NCBI RefSeq assembly: GCF_023856365.1 | Contig: NC_064542.1 | Span: 14,980,863 to 15,044,862, forward strand | Length of the DNA: 64,000 nucleotides | Direction: 5' to 3' | DNA from: Brienomyrus brachyistius | Lineage: Eukaryota > Chordata > Actinopteri > Osteoglossiformes > Mormyridae | Shown here: positions 1 to 12,800 of the stretch, piece by piece | How positions within the stretch are numbered: the first letter of the stretch is position 1 | Layout of the letters: every line of letters starts with the position of its first letter | Made by a program: the position numbers and the translations under genes | The notes under the pieces: model-generated | What the model saw: the letters and a program-made list of their open reading frames with translations, nothing else | What the model was told of the DNA's origin: nothing | The model's database searches: none

Positions 1-1900
1 TTATTTAACACATGATTGTCCAGATTTTTGACTGGTACAGTATATTTTTTTATATACCCAAAAAAGAGAATTTTGTGCTATAACTTTACATTTAAAGTTG
101 CATTATTTTTTAATTAAATAAGAAAGTTTTAATATGTAATTTCTGGTATAATGACTGTACGGAGCCTATCTGTGGATAACGGGCGTTGTATTAATATTGT
201 TACCGCACAATTATTTTACAGTGATGTTCTTCAAGAAGCTGTTCGAGAGAGCTTCCTAAAACAGTGACTCTGACATGCATGAAGCTGTTTTCCATCAACC
301 ATAAGCAGTAACGGATCACTAACGTTCACCTTCTTGAAATGTGACGTAAAAAAATAAGCTTCAAAGTCCACTGGCGTTCGAAGTTACAGGAAATTCAGTT
401 TTAATGATTTTGGTTTCAAGACATTATGCTGCACATATAATCGATTCCTACAGGCAATCTAGTTTAGATTTCTCTTGCAAAAATATACATTTATTTAAAT
501 ATAAAAAATGCAAATGTAATTAATACTAAATGAAATAGATGCTTGGTGGAAAGTAGAAGTAGCTAAAAATATTCAAAATGAAATCGCTACAACTTAAAAT
601 GCGCTGTGCGCGTTTGCAAAGTCGAAGCAAACCAGGATGCGTAGAAAACACTTTCTAACTGTGCATGTTCATTTGGACCAAGTCATACCATAACACCCCC
701 CAGGAACATCATAAGGTTTCAAGAGAGACACAATACTTTATATGCGGTATGTCCACGAGAGCAGTCGAGAGTAAGTAATCTTACCTTTAAAGTTACGGCG
801 CTTGCTCAGTTGCAGAATAGTAGAAACGCCCGTGATCAAATGCAGCCGCTTGCTACTTCAAAATGAAAATTTTTCCAAATACACCACAGGTCGCGATGCA
901 TGTTTCAAAGCAAATATAAAAAATTCTGGAGTTCATGTAATATATGACATTTAAGCGACGCCCACATTACGCGCAGTAAGGAGGAGTACTGAAGGAGCGC
1001 TTAGCTGAACAAAAAGCGAACAATCAGCCTATCCATCTTCTCTTAATGAGACGCATAATTATCAGTATCATGGTTTTGCTAAAATGAGCACTCAAGGAAG
1101 GCATTCAGTAGCAAACTGAATATAATTTGGTCATTTCCAGTAGTTAATGATAATTGTGGGTATATGCATTTAGGACTTGTACAAGGACAGCATGATGCGA
1201 CAGAATAATACATGAAAATGCTTTAGTATGTACTATATGCACTCAATGGGCGTGAAATTTAACTTAAGCGAAATTCAACAGGATTCTACATAAAGAAGTA
1301 AAGTGGCACTGCATTCGTCCGCGAATCGGCTTGTGTCCGCTCCTCTAGGTCTGCTTGCATTTCACTGTATTTCAAGTTAATAACTCAACGGTTTTATAAA
1401 CAATCGCGTCAGTGGATTCGACGTTATGCAACATTAAATCCGGAAAATCCTGCCGAAAAGTGAAAACGATGCAGCTGTCTTCTTACGACGGAGTGCTGTA
1501 TCCATGGTTTATTCTCGTTCGGTGCCTTGTGCAGCCTGGGGAAGGCTACAGGGGACCATGACCAGGATAAGTAGTTGGAAGATTTAAAGTTAATGAAAGA
1601 AGTCACTAAATAAATCATTGCCGTGAACAAACAAATAGTTTGTAAATAAATTCTTTCCATGAATACACGAATAAATAAATTTATAGAATAAATAATCTAA
1701 TTATTCATTTAACAAACATGCATTTATTTATTTGTTTATTTTCCAGATTTATTTGTTGATTTACCGGGAGGTATTTCACAAACCGGAATTTCCCAGTTAG
1801 CTGGATAACTTAAGCAAAATGTGTCCAACAGCAGGAGAGGTAAGTGACATTCCTATTGGACAATCCTTACATTTATCTTATCTGACTGATCCAGCATTGT
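1..1900. other. No gene seen; AT-rich with ATTT-rich tract
   Basis: No open frame with recognisable content. 1610-1760 is built of AATAAAT/ATTTATTT motifs. Confidence 0.5.
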
Positions 1901-2384
1901 GGAATACCTCCCAGATTTATGAATTTCCAGATTTATTTATTTCCATATTTCTTCATCTGTATGTCAATAAAATGGGCAGCCCTAAAGCACTATTGACCTG
2001 TTGGACTGTGTTGCTCTGTGCTTCATTACCTTGGTCTTGCTTGGATGAGAATAAATGCTAGCTGGTGTTCAGGTAGGCTACTGACAGCTAGCAGAAAAAC
2101 TGAAATAAGACATTGACGTCTCTGCTATTAGACAAAAATGAATGTTGAATGAATGTTAGCGACATGTTTGTCTGTAAAACTGTAATTTAAGTGCACCAAT
2201 AACGGGGGACAGTCAGGGTGATTCCATGGGCCCCTGAAAAACAGGGGCCTTAAAAAATTTGGAACATACTATGATTGGTCTGGGAAGGGAGCCCAATATA
2301 TCATGCTTTCGTGGGGCCCAAAATCTCTGACACCCATGCAAAGAAGAAATGGTGGACTTATCTTCTGCAAAAATATACTTAAAA

Positions 2385-2815
2385 CGACATCCAGATGAAC
2401 TGAAATGAATCACGTCGGAAAGAACAACCTGCAGAGTGACGTTTATGTCAGTCAGTTGTGGTCTGGGGGAGGGATCAGAACAAATGAAGTTCACCTCAGG
2501 TACCCTATACTTGCCATGAATAGAAACAGTGATCTTTGTGGCGATTGTGCGTCATAAAACATTGTATTGCCAAAACAGAGTCCGTCAAGTTCGTCCGAAG
2601 TATATGGCCAGCCTTAGTTCAGCAGATGGCGTTTTCTTTGTGGAAGCCATTGTGTGACTAGAGACAAGTTAAGACAATTAGATGAGTTACTGTTGCTCCT
2701 GCCTGGTTCCCCGCCTGGCCGATAGTGCTTTAGAAGAGGGTTAGGGCTGCGCACCATATTAACATACAGATTAAGAAATCTGGATACGGCTAAAACAGTG
2801 TCACCACTCATACGA
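2385..2815 (+). repeat. Unnamed dispersed repeat, copy A
   Basis: Shares long blocks with 3350-3990, for example GACTAGAGACAAGTTAAGA and TTGTGGAAGCC, plus the flanking order of segments. A short inverted fragment of the same family may lie at 1925-2010 (TTCATCTGTATGTCAATA...GGGCAGCCCTAAAGCACTA). Class unknown. Confidence 0.55.
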
Positions 2816-3450
2816 CGTCGAATTGCTAAAACAACGCAGATTTCGTCAGTTTCGTTTGAAGTACGCAGGCAGCTTGTGTTCCAGCTGCCCAGCCACTTTC
2901 CTTAAATTGGCTGTATACTTCAAACAACATCTGGTGAAAACGAAATCGAACAAGCCGTATTTAAAATGACGCTGCCGCCTTGTTTGTTCGCTGGCAGACC
3001 ACAAACTTAGAGGGCGCAGAATGTTTTCGGTGCAGCAGTTTCACATAGTGAGCAAATAAACACATTGTGGCAAGTGCGTGAGTCATTTTAACACAGGTGG
3101 TGACAACTCTTTTAAAATGGACGTTGCTCCCTTTATTAATAACAACTTTTGGTTTAATACTAGCAGAGGCACAGACAAGGAAGGCAATGATTTAAACGAC
3201 ACTCAAGGGTACATGCAAACAAAATAGACACACTCCACGACAAACATTACACAGTTGTAAGATTTGCTACTGACGGAAATACACATATTAATTTTCTCCA
3301 TTTAAAATGAGGTGCGATGCACAGCATTCTGGGGTTTTGCATAAATAGTCATGCTGACCAGTCCTGCAGCATCACATTTATGTGAGCTGATCGTGGACAG
3401 TGGGTAGCATCAGAATAAATGGAAAAGTTTGTCTCGGAGACCCTGTACAG

Positions 3451-3753
3451 GAGGCGGTACGGTGGCGCAGTGGTCAGTGCTGCTGTCTCGCAGCGAGAAG
3501 ATCCTGTGTTCCTCCCACTGGGTTCCTCCCACTGGGTACCTCCCACTGGGTTCCTCCCTGGGTTTACTCCCGCGTTCCAAAAGCGTGCAGGTTGGTTGGC
3601 AAGTCTAAATTGGCCCTGTAGTTGTGTGTGTGTGTCTGTGCGCCTTGTTGGTGACTGCCTAAGGTTGGTTCCTGCCTGCACCCATTGTTCCTGGGATAGG
3701 CTCCAGTCCCGCCCGCAACCCCGTTGGGATTAAGCAGTTACAGTGATGGATGG
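3451..3753 (+). mobile_element. tRNA-derived SINE, divergent copy
   Basis: Head GGCGGTACGGTGGCGCAGTG (A-box-like) and tail AAGCAGTTACAGTGATGGAT. The duplication ACCCTGTACAG / ACCATGTACAG at 3440-3450 and 3754-3764 shows that it inserted into an older repeat. The middle contains a small expansion of CCCACTGGGTTCCTC units (3511-3560). Confidence 0.75.
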
Positions 3754-3994
3754 ACCATGTACAGGTGATGTCCTGAAATGATGATCAGTGCAAAAATTAT
3801 GCATCGTACAACATTTTGTTGCCAAACCGACGTTGAATTCCTTTGATTTCAACTGGAGTACCGCAGATGGCGGTGTCCTTGTGGAAGCCTTCATGCGACT
3901 AGAGACAAGTTAAGAAAATTAGATCAGTTATTGACTGGTTTCCTGCGGAGCCAATAGACCTTTAGAAGAAGGTTAAGGTTGCCCACCACATTAA

Positions 3995-4697
3995 AGGGAC
4001 CATGTTATGCTTTTTAGGTTTGTCCCTTTCCTTTAGTGTGTTTTATAACTTTATGTACATATACACCATCTGGAAAGTCTTAAGACCCAAAATACATGCC
4101 AAAACGAGTAACTCTCAGCACAGAAACCACTCTTCTCTACTCTGCCTGAAACCACTTGTTGGAATTTCAGCCCTTACTTCTGTGACATGGTGAGGTCACC
4201 TAGTAACACAATCCTTATTGACCACTTAACTGCAAGGGCTGCAAGACAGGGGTGGAACGTCTAGTGCAACCTGACCAATGATATGCAATGCGGAAGGGTC
4301 AGCTGTTCCATTTTGAGAAGGCATGGTCAAGCATTCCCCAGAGCAACTGAGAGTTACAAGACTTGCCCAATGGCCCAATATGAAATCGCTTTGCTGATGA
4401 TGGGATTTGAAACACCTACCTTCCAATCACAGACCCAGCATCCTAACCCAGGACCAGTAAAACTGTTTGCCTTGACGGATCATTCGGCATTTGCATAATT
4501 TTCTAGGTTTCCATCTTTGTTTACTGGGTTTATCAAGGGTGGGGCATATTGCATATTGCTCTAACAGAGTGTTTCAGAGATATAGACAGATAAAATAGAT
4601 ATATACTGTATGAGTTTTTGGCACATTGAAGCATATAAATTTATTCTAGTAGATCCCAAAAATAAAATTATGAACCGTGAAATGTAATTGGGCCCCT
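3995..4697. mobile_element. piggyBac-like non-autonomous element with TTAA target site
   Basis: Ends AAAGGGACC... and ...GGCCCCTTT are short inverted repeats flanked by TTAA (3991-3994 and 4698-4701), the piggyBac target signature. There is no transposase. Positions 4285-4520 recur inverted at 5940-6165. Confidence 0.5.
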
Positions 4698-5099
4698 TTA
4701 ACAGACAAATTAAGAAATCTGAAAATGCATAAATCTGGAAATCAATCAATCAATATGGAAATAAATCTGGAAATAAAGGAATATATATTTGCTGTGAATA
4801 AATAAATCGTGTTTATTAATTAATTTAAACAGATCAATCTATCTATCTATCTATGGCAAGGATTTATTTGTTTATACATCTCTACCAACAATTTATTTAT
4901 TTACACCAAAGATTCATTAGTAGTTTGCTTTGTTTGTTTGTTGTGTTTCTTTGTACATCACTTCGGCCTCCATGTTCAGCAGCACAGGAAATTATATTAG
5001 CGGTACTGGGGGCGAAGATGAAAATGCTGCTTTGAACATATTAAGTTCAATAATATAAAATTATTGTTATCTAATATAAAATTAAATTGTATTGCGAAG

Positions 5100-5451
5100 G
5101 GGGCGGCATGGTGGTGCAGTGGTTAGCACTGTTGCCTCACACCTCTGAGACACGGGTTCGAGTCTCCGCCTGGGTTACATGTGTGTGGAGTTTGCATGTT
5201 CTCCTCATGTCGTCGTGGGGTTTCCTCCGGGTACTCCGGTTTCCCCTCACAATCCAAAAATATGCTGAGGCTAATTGGACTTGCTAAATTGCCCGTAGGA
5301 ATGCATGTGAGAGTGAAAGGTGTGTGAGTGTGCCCTGCGATGGGCTGGCCCCCTATCCTGGGTTGTTCCCTGCCTCGTGCCCATTCCTTCCAGGATAGGC
5401 TCCAGGCGACCCAGTAGGATATGTGGTTTCGAAAATGGATGGATGGATGGA
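5100..5451 (+). mobile_element. tRNA-derived SINE, full length
   Basis: Pol III A box TGGTGCAGTGG and B box GGGTTCGAGTCTCC in the head. The tRNA-unrelated body is shared with the copies at 32.6, 33.0, 35.2, 37.5 and 53.7 kb, and the tail is (GGAT)n. The duplication TGTATTGC[G/A]AAG is at 5088-5099 and 5452-5463. Confidence 0.85.
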
Positions 5452-5627
5452 TGTATTGCAAAGTTAAATTTCAAACAATGTGACTTGTGTTAATCATATC
5501 AATGTGTTATAATAATTTATTGATTGATTAATTACACAAATTTATTTACTTAGATCACGCACGTGGGGGAGGGGGGCGGGTTGAGTCCCTTTTCAATCAC
5601 GCTAAATTTACCAAACAATTGTCTTTA

Positions 5628-5648
5628 CCCTAACCCTAACCCTGACCC
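5628..5648. repeat. Short interstitial telomere-like repeat
   Basis: CCCTAACCCTAACCCTGACC: about three and a half CCCTAA units, one with a T-to-G change. Confidence 0.6.
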
Positions 5649-5939
5649 TTTCAGTTCCCCTTGAAAATTCTCATCTTGCACCTGGGAGAGAAGACTACTG
5701 TGATATGACTTCAAAGACAACACCTAGACTCATCTCTGTTCAGCAGGTTTAGGTAGCATGTCTCTGTGGGTTTGGATAGCGGTTCCCAACCTCCATTCAG
5801 TGGGCAGGTACTGGTCCATGGCCAGTATTACACTGGCCTGCAGAATGCTGGAGGTTTTGTGGAAGGATTGGTTAATTTCCAGAAACAAACTATATATTTT
5901 CAATTTTATACGACCCCTGATGTTCATGCATTCTCCTGA

Positions 5940-6165
5940 AATCTAAAAAAATATGGAAACCTAGAAAATTTTGCAAATGCCGATTGATCCGCCTAGGCAA
6001 ACAGCTTTACTGGTCCTGGATTAGGATACTGGGTCTGTGATTGGAAGGTAGGTGTTTCAGATCCCGTCATCAAAGCGATTTCATATTGGGACATTGGGCA
6101 AGTCTTGTAACTCTAAGTCACGCCAGGGAATGTTTGACCATGCTGACCCTTCCGCATTGCAACTT
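5940..6165 (-). repeat. Inverted partial copy of the 3995-4697 element
   Basis: The minus strand matches 4285-4520, including GGAAGGGTCAGC, CCCAATATGAAATCGCTTTG and CACCTACCTTCCAATCACAG. No terminal repeats are present. Confidence 0.6.
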
Positions 6166-6776
6166 TCTCCATCACAGTTTCAATATATCATCGGGTCTGC
6201 ATAAGAAATTTAAATGGTATTTTTTTGGGAATATTTGTGAGGTTCACGAAAGCTACAGACAACACACAAAATGTGAAACTTAACGTTCTCCAACAATAAG
6301 TCCACTTCTCAGAACAGTTTACACATACAGCGCATAAGGTGTAACTCACTCAAAACAAATACAGATTTTCTCAGTTGTTTGCACCTTGATTGAAAGAGAT
6401 CACCAGTCACTTGCTGACACCGACCCATGTACTTTGCCTCCATAGTTATAAAGACATAGGTGTTTCTACACAATAATTCTGATGCACTCATTTAGCAAAA
6501 CTAAGACATCTGAACATAGTTGTGGCAAATTGTGCATTGCGCATTAAACCAAGTTAAAATGCTTAGATATTTCAAAATGTCAAAGATTCGGAATGACAGT
6601 AATGTCTAACTTTCTCACAGTCACTAGCTGATTATTTCTCTTTAGCAAACAGATTATTAATGTGAAAGGCATCAATTAAACAGTGCAAGTTTGTATTACA
6701 GTATGTGAAATGCATTGGCAAGAGAAAGCACTCATATACATTTGTGATTTCTTCGCACTGTTATTGAAATTGTCTC

Positions 6777-7047
6777 TGTCACGATCAGGCTTGAACAGAG
6801 CGATCGCTCAGGCGGGAGAGCGGGCAAGGAGCAGGCAAGGTACAGGGATTTATTAGAAGGACTCGGGGCAAGGAGACATCAGACATCGACGAACATCAAT
6901 GACGGACAAGGAACCAGGGTAAGACACGGACTGAAATACACAAGACTGGGCAAACATAATCAGACACAGCTGGGTACGATCAGGGAAGCACACGTGGATA
7001 ATCAGGGGGCGTGGCACACACGAGGATCGTAAGAGCCGGGTATGACA
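6777..7047 (-). mobile_element. Solo LTR of the same family (minus orientation)
   Basis: TGTCAC...ATGACA, 271 bp, flanked by the exact 5-bp duplication GTCTC (6772-6776 and 7048-7052). On the minus strand it has the shared GTGTGCCACGCCCCCTGATT block, a TATTTCAG box, GTCCGTCATT at the transcript-start position, and AATAAA. There is no internal sequence, so it is a product of LTR-LTR recombination. Confidence 0.85.
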
Positions 7048-8086
7048 GTCTCCTGTCACAGTACAATAACAAACAAGTCACACAATACTGTACATAAACA
7101 ACAAATATAGCAGCAAATATATTCCTGTATTGTTCTAAAGTTTGGTGAACTGTGTTGCATGTGGTGACTTTCATGATGACTGTTTTGGATGTACAGTTAT
7201 TTCACTGAGATTCTACATAATCCTTTTTGCCAAATGATGACAATTGTATATGGTCATTTGTATACATGTACTGCAACATTTGGATTTATAGGAAACAAGG
7301 CACACAAGTGACTTCATTGTTTTGGAAATGTTACTCATCATTTATTCCAAAGCAAACGATAAAAATTGTAAACGGAGTTGCATGATTTCACAGAAAGTTC
7401 AACAGCCTGTCATTTTGTTAAACACCTGTTAAGCACAAATCTCAGATAGGGCCTCTCCCTTTAAGCTATTTGATGAGCAGACAATTAACTTTGCTTACAA
7501 AATGGTTTCATGTGCAAATGAGCTGCCTAGAAACTACAGTCTGAGCAACATTTCATGGGAAATTCAGAACCAGCCATAGGGTTTGATGTCAGCATATATT
7601 CTGTGTAGAAGAACCGCATTCTTTGCAGGTGGCAGTGCTCTGGTCTTAAGGTGACGTAAGAACACCTATAAACAGCCCTTTTCCAAATCATTTTCTTTAT
7701 TGCGTCCTTAATTCTGTTATTTTGAAGGAATGAAATCACCTGTCAGTCACTAACTGTTAAGGTGGCTGTTTTTTGAAAATCCAAAGGCCATTGATATCTG
7801 AAGAGGATTACAAGACTACCTTAAACTGACACCAAACGGAATGCATGGAAACACACTGTGGGTGTGCCAGAGACTTAATACATAATTTTTACGAGATATA
7901 ACATACCTTTCTTTTTTACACATACATTGTACGTTACCACGGCTAATGTTTATGATCATAACTGTGTTTGTTGTGTGGTTTTGCAGTCAAGAATGGCTGA
8001 CATTACAAACAAATATTGTAATACAAGTTTTGTCTCAAGGCACCCCATCTTTCACCCTTCTGCATGTCCCTGCAAATAAGGTAATA

Positions 8087-8434
8087 CAGCGTTTCTCAAA
8101 CTATAGGTTGTGGACCGGTGCCAGTCCATGAGAAGGTTCCTGCCGGTCCATGAGAAGGGTTCCTGCCGGTCCATGAGAGAGTTCCTGCCGGTCCAAGAGA
8201 GAGTTCCTGCTGGTCCGCGAAGCCTCGCTTCTGCACCAATCAAAAGTCAGTCAGATTAGGTCAGGTACAATAATAATAACAATAATAATAATAGCAATAC
8301 CATCTATCTATAGTAATAATATCTATCTATATATGTGGATATGCATCCACGGGGGGAAGGTGGCTATGCAGGGCCCTGCAGCCCCAAAGCCTGACATGAC
8401 TGGTCACCAAGACAAATAAGTTTGAGAAACGCTG
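8087..8434. mobile_element. hAT MITE with perfect 15-bp TIRs and 8-bp TSD
   Basis: The left end CAGCGTTTCTCAAAC is exactly inverted at 8420-8434. The TSD AGGTAATA is at 8079-8086 and 8435-8442. Inside, 8115-8215 holds four to five tandem units of about 22 bp (GGTCCATGAGAAGGTTCCTG type), and 8268-8330 is a (TAA)n/(TATC)n-rich stretch. No transposase is present. Confidence 0.85.
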
Positions 8435-9726
8435 AGGTAATACATTTTTTTAGAAGGAATTCAGGGTAACACAGCAGGTAAAAACATCAGCAAAACCAGT
8501 TACTGCACAGCCTTAAATAAGGAACCCAGTCTTATCTCTGATAATGAATCCATTAGATGTGTTAGCAAATAGTGGACCACAAATATCATAAGCAAAGGGG
8601 AGACAGGATGGTGTAAAAACCAGACTTCCAGGGACATTGTTTTCTATATAGTGTTGCCTGTGAACATTATCACTGTAATAAACCCAGAAATACTGAAAAT
8701 CATGATTTTTTCACACTATTGCTTCAAAAACTTGATAGATACCGAATAAATTCCATGAGCATTTTCAAAGTTGCACATCGTCGCTGTCCAATGAAATCCA
8801 CGTGTCCGCTTTTTAAGAATAGTATCTTTTTACTATAGATGGAATATGCTCATGCCTAGTAATAGCTTGTGACATCTAATTAACCAGTGAATAGATTATT
8901 TATTTAGTCATATATTTAATTAGTGTTTGTGTTTGTGCTCGTAAACATTTGTATACATGATGGTCATTTGTATGAATTACGTTAAATCGTTAATTTTAGC
9001 AGCTTAATATTAATAACTAGACAGCTGTCTAACTAACGTCATTGTTAATAGTGAATACGAATCGAGATTAATTTGTATTTTGTCGTATTTGCCTCCCTGA
9101 GATCAATCCACGTAAGTCCATTTCTAACATATAATCATTCACACTGAGGACTGTTTAAGTGAAGACAGAAAATTGTTAAATAATATAAGTAGTGTTTTTA
9201 ATATCTTTTTGTAGTCTTGGTGAAGATCAACACTTGCTTCCTGTAATAAGATCGAACAGATTACAAAACATACCATGACCTATATCATCTATATCAGTCA
9301 CTTAATCTAAGGAGATGTAGGTTAAGATAACACATTTGCTCCGTTTTCAAATTAATCTCTTTATCTTTCTGTAAACCGCTGCTGCGTTTTCTTTAGTACA
9401 GAGCAAAGAACTATGACCCTGTATCTTGTTGTATAGCTAATCTGTTGAAAGGAACTTGCCATGTTTTCATAGCTGAAGGTGTTCATGCAACATGGCCTTT
9501 CTCGGCACCTGAAGTGATCACCTTCAGGCCTTCAGATCATGTTCTGAGCTGCTCCTCTGTTGGAAGGTTCAGCAAAGGAGGCGAGTGAGCCTGGGAACTT
9601 TACTAATCAGTGCACAGCTGAATTAGCATGTTAGGAGGCTGGGGCACATTACAGCTTTCAAGGAAGCTGTTAGTGATTATTCAGTACTGGGAGCTGCATG
9701 GGAGCTGGAAAGCAACAAAAGAGTGA

Positions 9727-9754
9727 AATTAGACAGACAGACAGACAGACAGAC

Positions 9755-9838
<84 letters not shown>
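9727..9838. repeat. (GACA)n(GATA)n microsatellite
   Basis: About seven CAGA/GACA units followed by about twenty uninterrupted GATA units. GATA/GACA arrays are common in fish genomes and are highly polymorphic. Confidence 0.95.
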
Positions 9839-12800
9839 GTGTACAATATAATTCTTCACTACTGACTTTTGGAAGCATGCGTTTGCGAGTGTAAGGAACA
9901 CCAATACAATGGCTCTACTAGCTGGGATCTGAGAGCAAAGTCATCATGTTTGTGTGTGTTAGTTAAACGCTAATCTAAAGTTTAACTTGGCCAAGTCTTT
10001 TTTTAAAGTTCATACAGTAGCAGGAAATAATGCTCAAAATATCCACAACCTGACTAGGAAAGTCAACAGAGCAAAAGTGCTGTGTGTTTCTTTTGGGTGT
10101 CAGCTAAACATACGGGAACATCAAAAAGCAAATGTTTTCATTTTGAAGTATTCGGTTGTTTCTTTTCATTTCCATTGAATGCTGGCTGTTTTGCAACACA
10201 AAAAGCCTGACCTGAAATTTTGTCCCGATGTTCAGACGGATGGATTGATGGATGGATAGGAAAAAAAAAGAAGGAAATGCAATTCTGAGAAATTGTGAAG
10301 ACTTGATTACTTTTGGCCATGCTTGGTGTATAAGAGCCAAAACTGTCCAGGATGCCAGCTGTCCCCTTACAGATCAACTGTCCGAAGCCACGTATTATCC
10401 TATTGTCTCATGTTGTCTATCGCAGCCTCGATAACTGGACAAGCCTTACCACTCAATTGACATTGCTTTAAAAATTCAGTAACATTGTTGCTGGGTGCAG
10501 ATTTGAGTTACGTTGCAAGATCACTGCCACTGTTTAGTTCAAGAGTCTATCAGAAGGATCTTTGCTTTTTGAAGTATTGGATGTTATTTTTCAGGGAGAA
10601 CTTTATGCAAATTTTTATTATTTTTTTTGCAATGATCTGGCCCAAAAAATATTTTTATGCCTGGAAACTTCCAGGTTTCACAAGGCATGTCACATGTCAG
10701 AAGCCTGGGTGTGGGGCAGAGTCCTTTGCTAGGAAGCCATTGGGGAAAGTACCTTTTTGGCCCCTGCAGCCTAAAAGCCATTAAGGTGTGAGGCTAAATA
10801 GCACCAGCCGTGTGACAAAGAGCAAACAGCCGTAGGCAAAAACTGAACCCATGAAGGAAGTGACCTCCACGTCCATATGTGATTCCAAATAAATCCCTAA
10901 TGAAGGAATCAAGAATTTAATTGATTAAATTAATTCGTCAACAGCATGCACGTATCTCACGCTTCGCCTAACTCTCCTAAATAAATTCAATATAATACGT
11001 ATTTGCATAAGATTCAAGGTGGTGGTACAATAGCTCATTTGGAAAACGGCATCATGGTGGTGAACATCTGTCAGCTAATGTTGTCAACAGACTGATGAGT
11101 ATAAATAATGCAGGTTTCCGTATTCCATATAACAAAAGAAAACTACAATAAAACTTTACATCACACATTGACGGGACAGGGCACACCCGATATCCCTATC
11201 GGTGGAACGTGCACTGAGTGCAGGAAATGAAATTAACTAATGTGCTGGTACTTAACGAAGGTCTGCCACTAAATTGTGTAGTGGCAGAAAATGAAACGGG
11301 GCCTGCAAGTTCAGCACACAATTCCTTTGTCACATACACCCATGGCGCCGTCATCAAACCCACAGCCCTGGAAGAATGAGGCTATGGTTCTAACCACTGA
11401 GCCACTCGTCAGGCATCCCTCAAATAACTCACATCGGTGAGCCAAACATCAGCTGTGGTTAAGGTTTGATGAAAGGTGCCAGGAATTGGGCCAGCCAGGG
11501 ACTGAGATGCAGAGCTGGGTCAAAAATGCAGGGTATATCAGTTCTTGAGTTTTGTCCAAACATCCATTTACCTGTGAGGCGACAGGGTTAAGGTTCTATG
11601 CCAATAATCTCTCCACTGTTTTATAAGTTCATATAATATTACTTAATGTTAATGGTGTCCTACCCAGGGTATAGGACAGCCTTGTTATGCATGCTGCCTA
11701 TGGGGGGTCCAGGCCTCTGACCTGGATGTGGGGTTAGATCAGGGGTGGACTGGCAGGCAAGGCAGCTGTTCCAGGGCCTTGGCCCCTCTGTGTTGAACTA
11801 CAAATCTACATGTATGCAAAACATTTGAGAAAATTAAAGCACTGGCATTGTGAATTGTATGTTAAATTGTGACATGCTGTTTTTATATCTCTCATTTTTA
11901 TCTATACAATCTCATTATGGTGGGAGTCCTAACACAAAAAATGGCTGGTATCATACTTAAAACAAATTTGAAATGTAAGTTTGCAATGTTTTGTAAACTT
12001 TTTCAAACTATGCTGTGGAGGTGTGTATTTAATGAAAAATGCATGTTTGTGGAATTTGCTAACTACTGCAATGCATGATGGGTATGATATTTGGAGGCTA
12101 CTTAAGTGTCATCATCTGCAACTGCTGCAACTGGTGTAGGCAGGTCCTAGGTGTGAATTTGGAAAAGGGCAATGGTTTAAAGAAATTTTTATCCAGTGGA
12201 CAGTTGTTTCGCCACTGGGTTCGATCATGGCTGGATGGATAGATAGATTATCATGTATTATGTATTTGTTCTTATGAGTGACATATTATAAAGAGTATAA
12301 GTGTCTATTAACTTGCCACTCAAAAGCCACTAAATTCATTAATGTTTCATTATTGACATTTACCTTATTTTATCTGGATTAGAACATCTGAGCTAATCGG
12401 GTTTTTAAAAGTTGGCTCATACACATTATGCACTATAACAACTCAGTTATCTATCCATTATTCAAAATGGTAAAGAGTAAAGTGCAGCTTCCTGATCGTT
12501 TACTTGATTTTGAGAGTCCTCAAATTTCCATTCATAATTCCCTATGCGTTTCCCAGAACTATACAGAACTACACAAAGTGAGTTACGTAAAGGTTCATCA
12601 GCACATCATTTAGGCTAATTTCATACCAAGAACCCAGTCATTAGAATAAGGGAATGGGACACACATTAACTTCTCAAAGGTTATCAAGTGGCTGGCTTGA
12701 TTTATAGAGGTGGTGCAGGAGTCTGGAATGTTTATCACTCTTAATGTTCTACAAACATACAGTATCTTCAGAAACATGATCCAGAATGATGTATGCCCTG

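Larger units (their letters stand above)
3350..4745 (+). repeat. Unnamed dispersed repeat, copy B, interrupted by a SINE and a TTAA element
   Basis: The 3350-3990 part aligns with 2385-2770 once the SINE at 3451-3753 is removed. The matching continuation (AGATTAAGAAATCTG-like) reappears at 4702-4725 after the insertion at 3995-4697. Confidence 0.5.
6166..9726. other. Non-genic sequence around the solo LTR and hAT MITE
   Basis: Outside 6777-7047 and 8087-8434 I see no gene, RNA or recognisable repeat. The open frames are short and lack domain signatures. Confidence 0.45.

Noticed and set aside
5100..5451. tRNA gene suggested by A and B boxes
   Set aside because: The boxes belong to a SINE head, which recurs with the same body and (GGAT)n tail at many sites. 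No cloverleaf with CCA-end geometry is seen.
9727..9838. Possible CRISPR-like or satellite array
   Set aside because: Simple GATA/GACA microsatellite without spacers; CRISPR arrays are not expected in this eukaryotic DNA.
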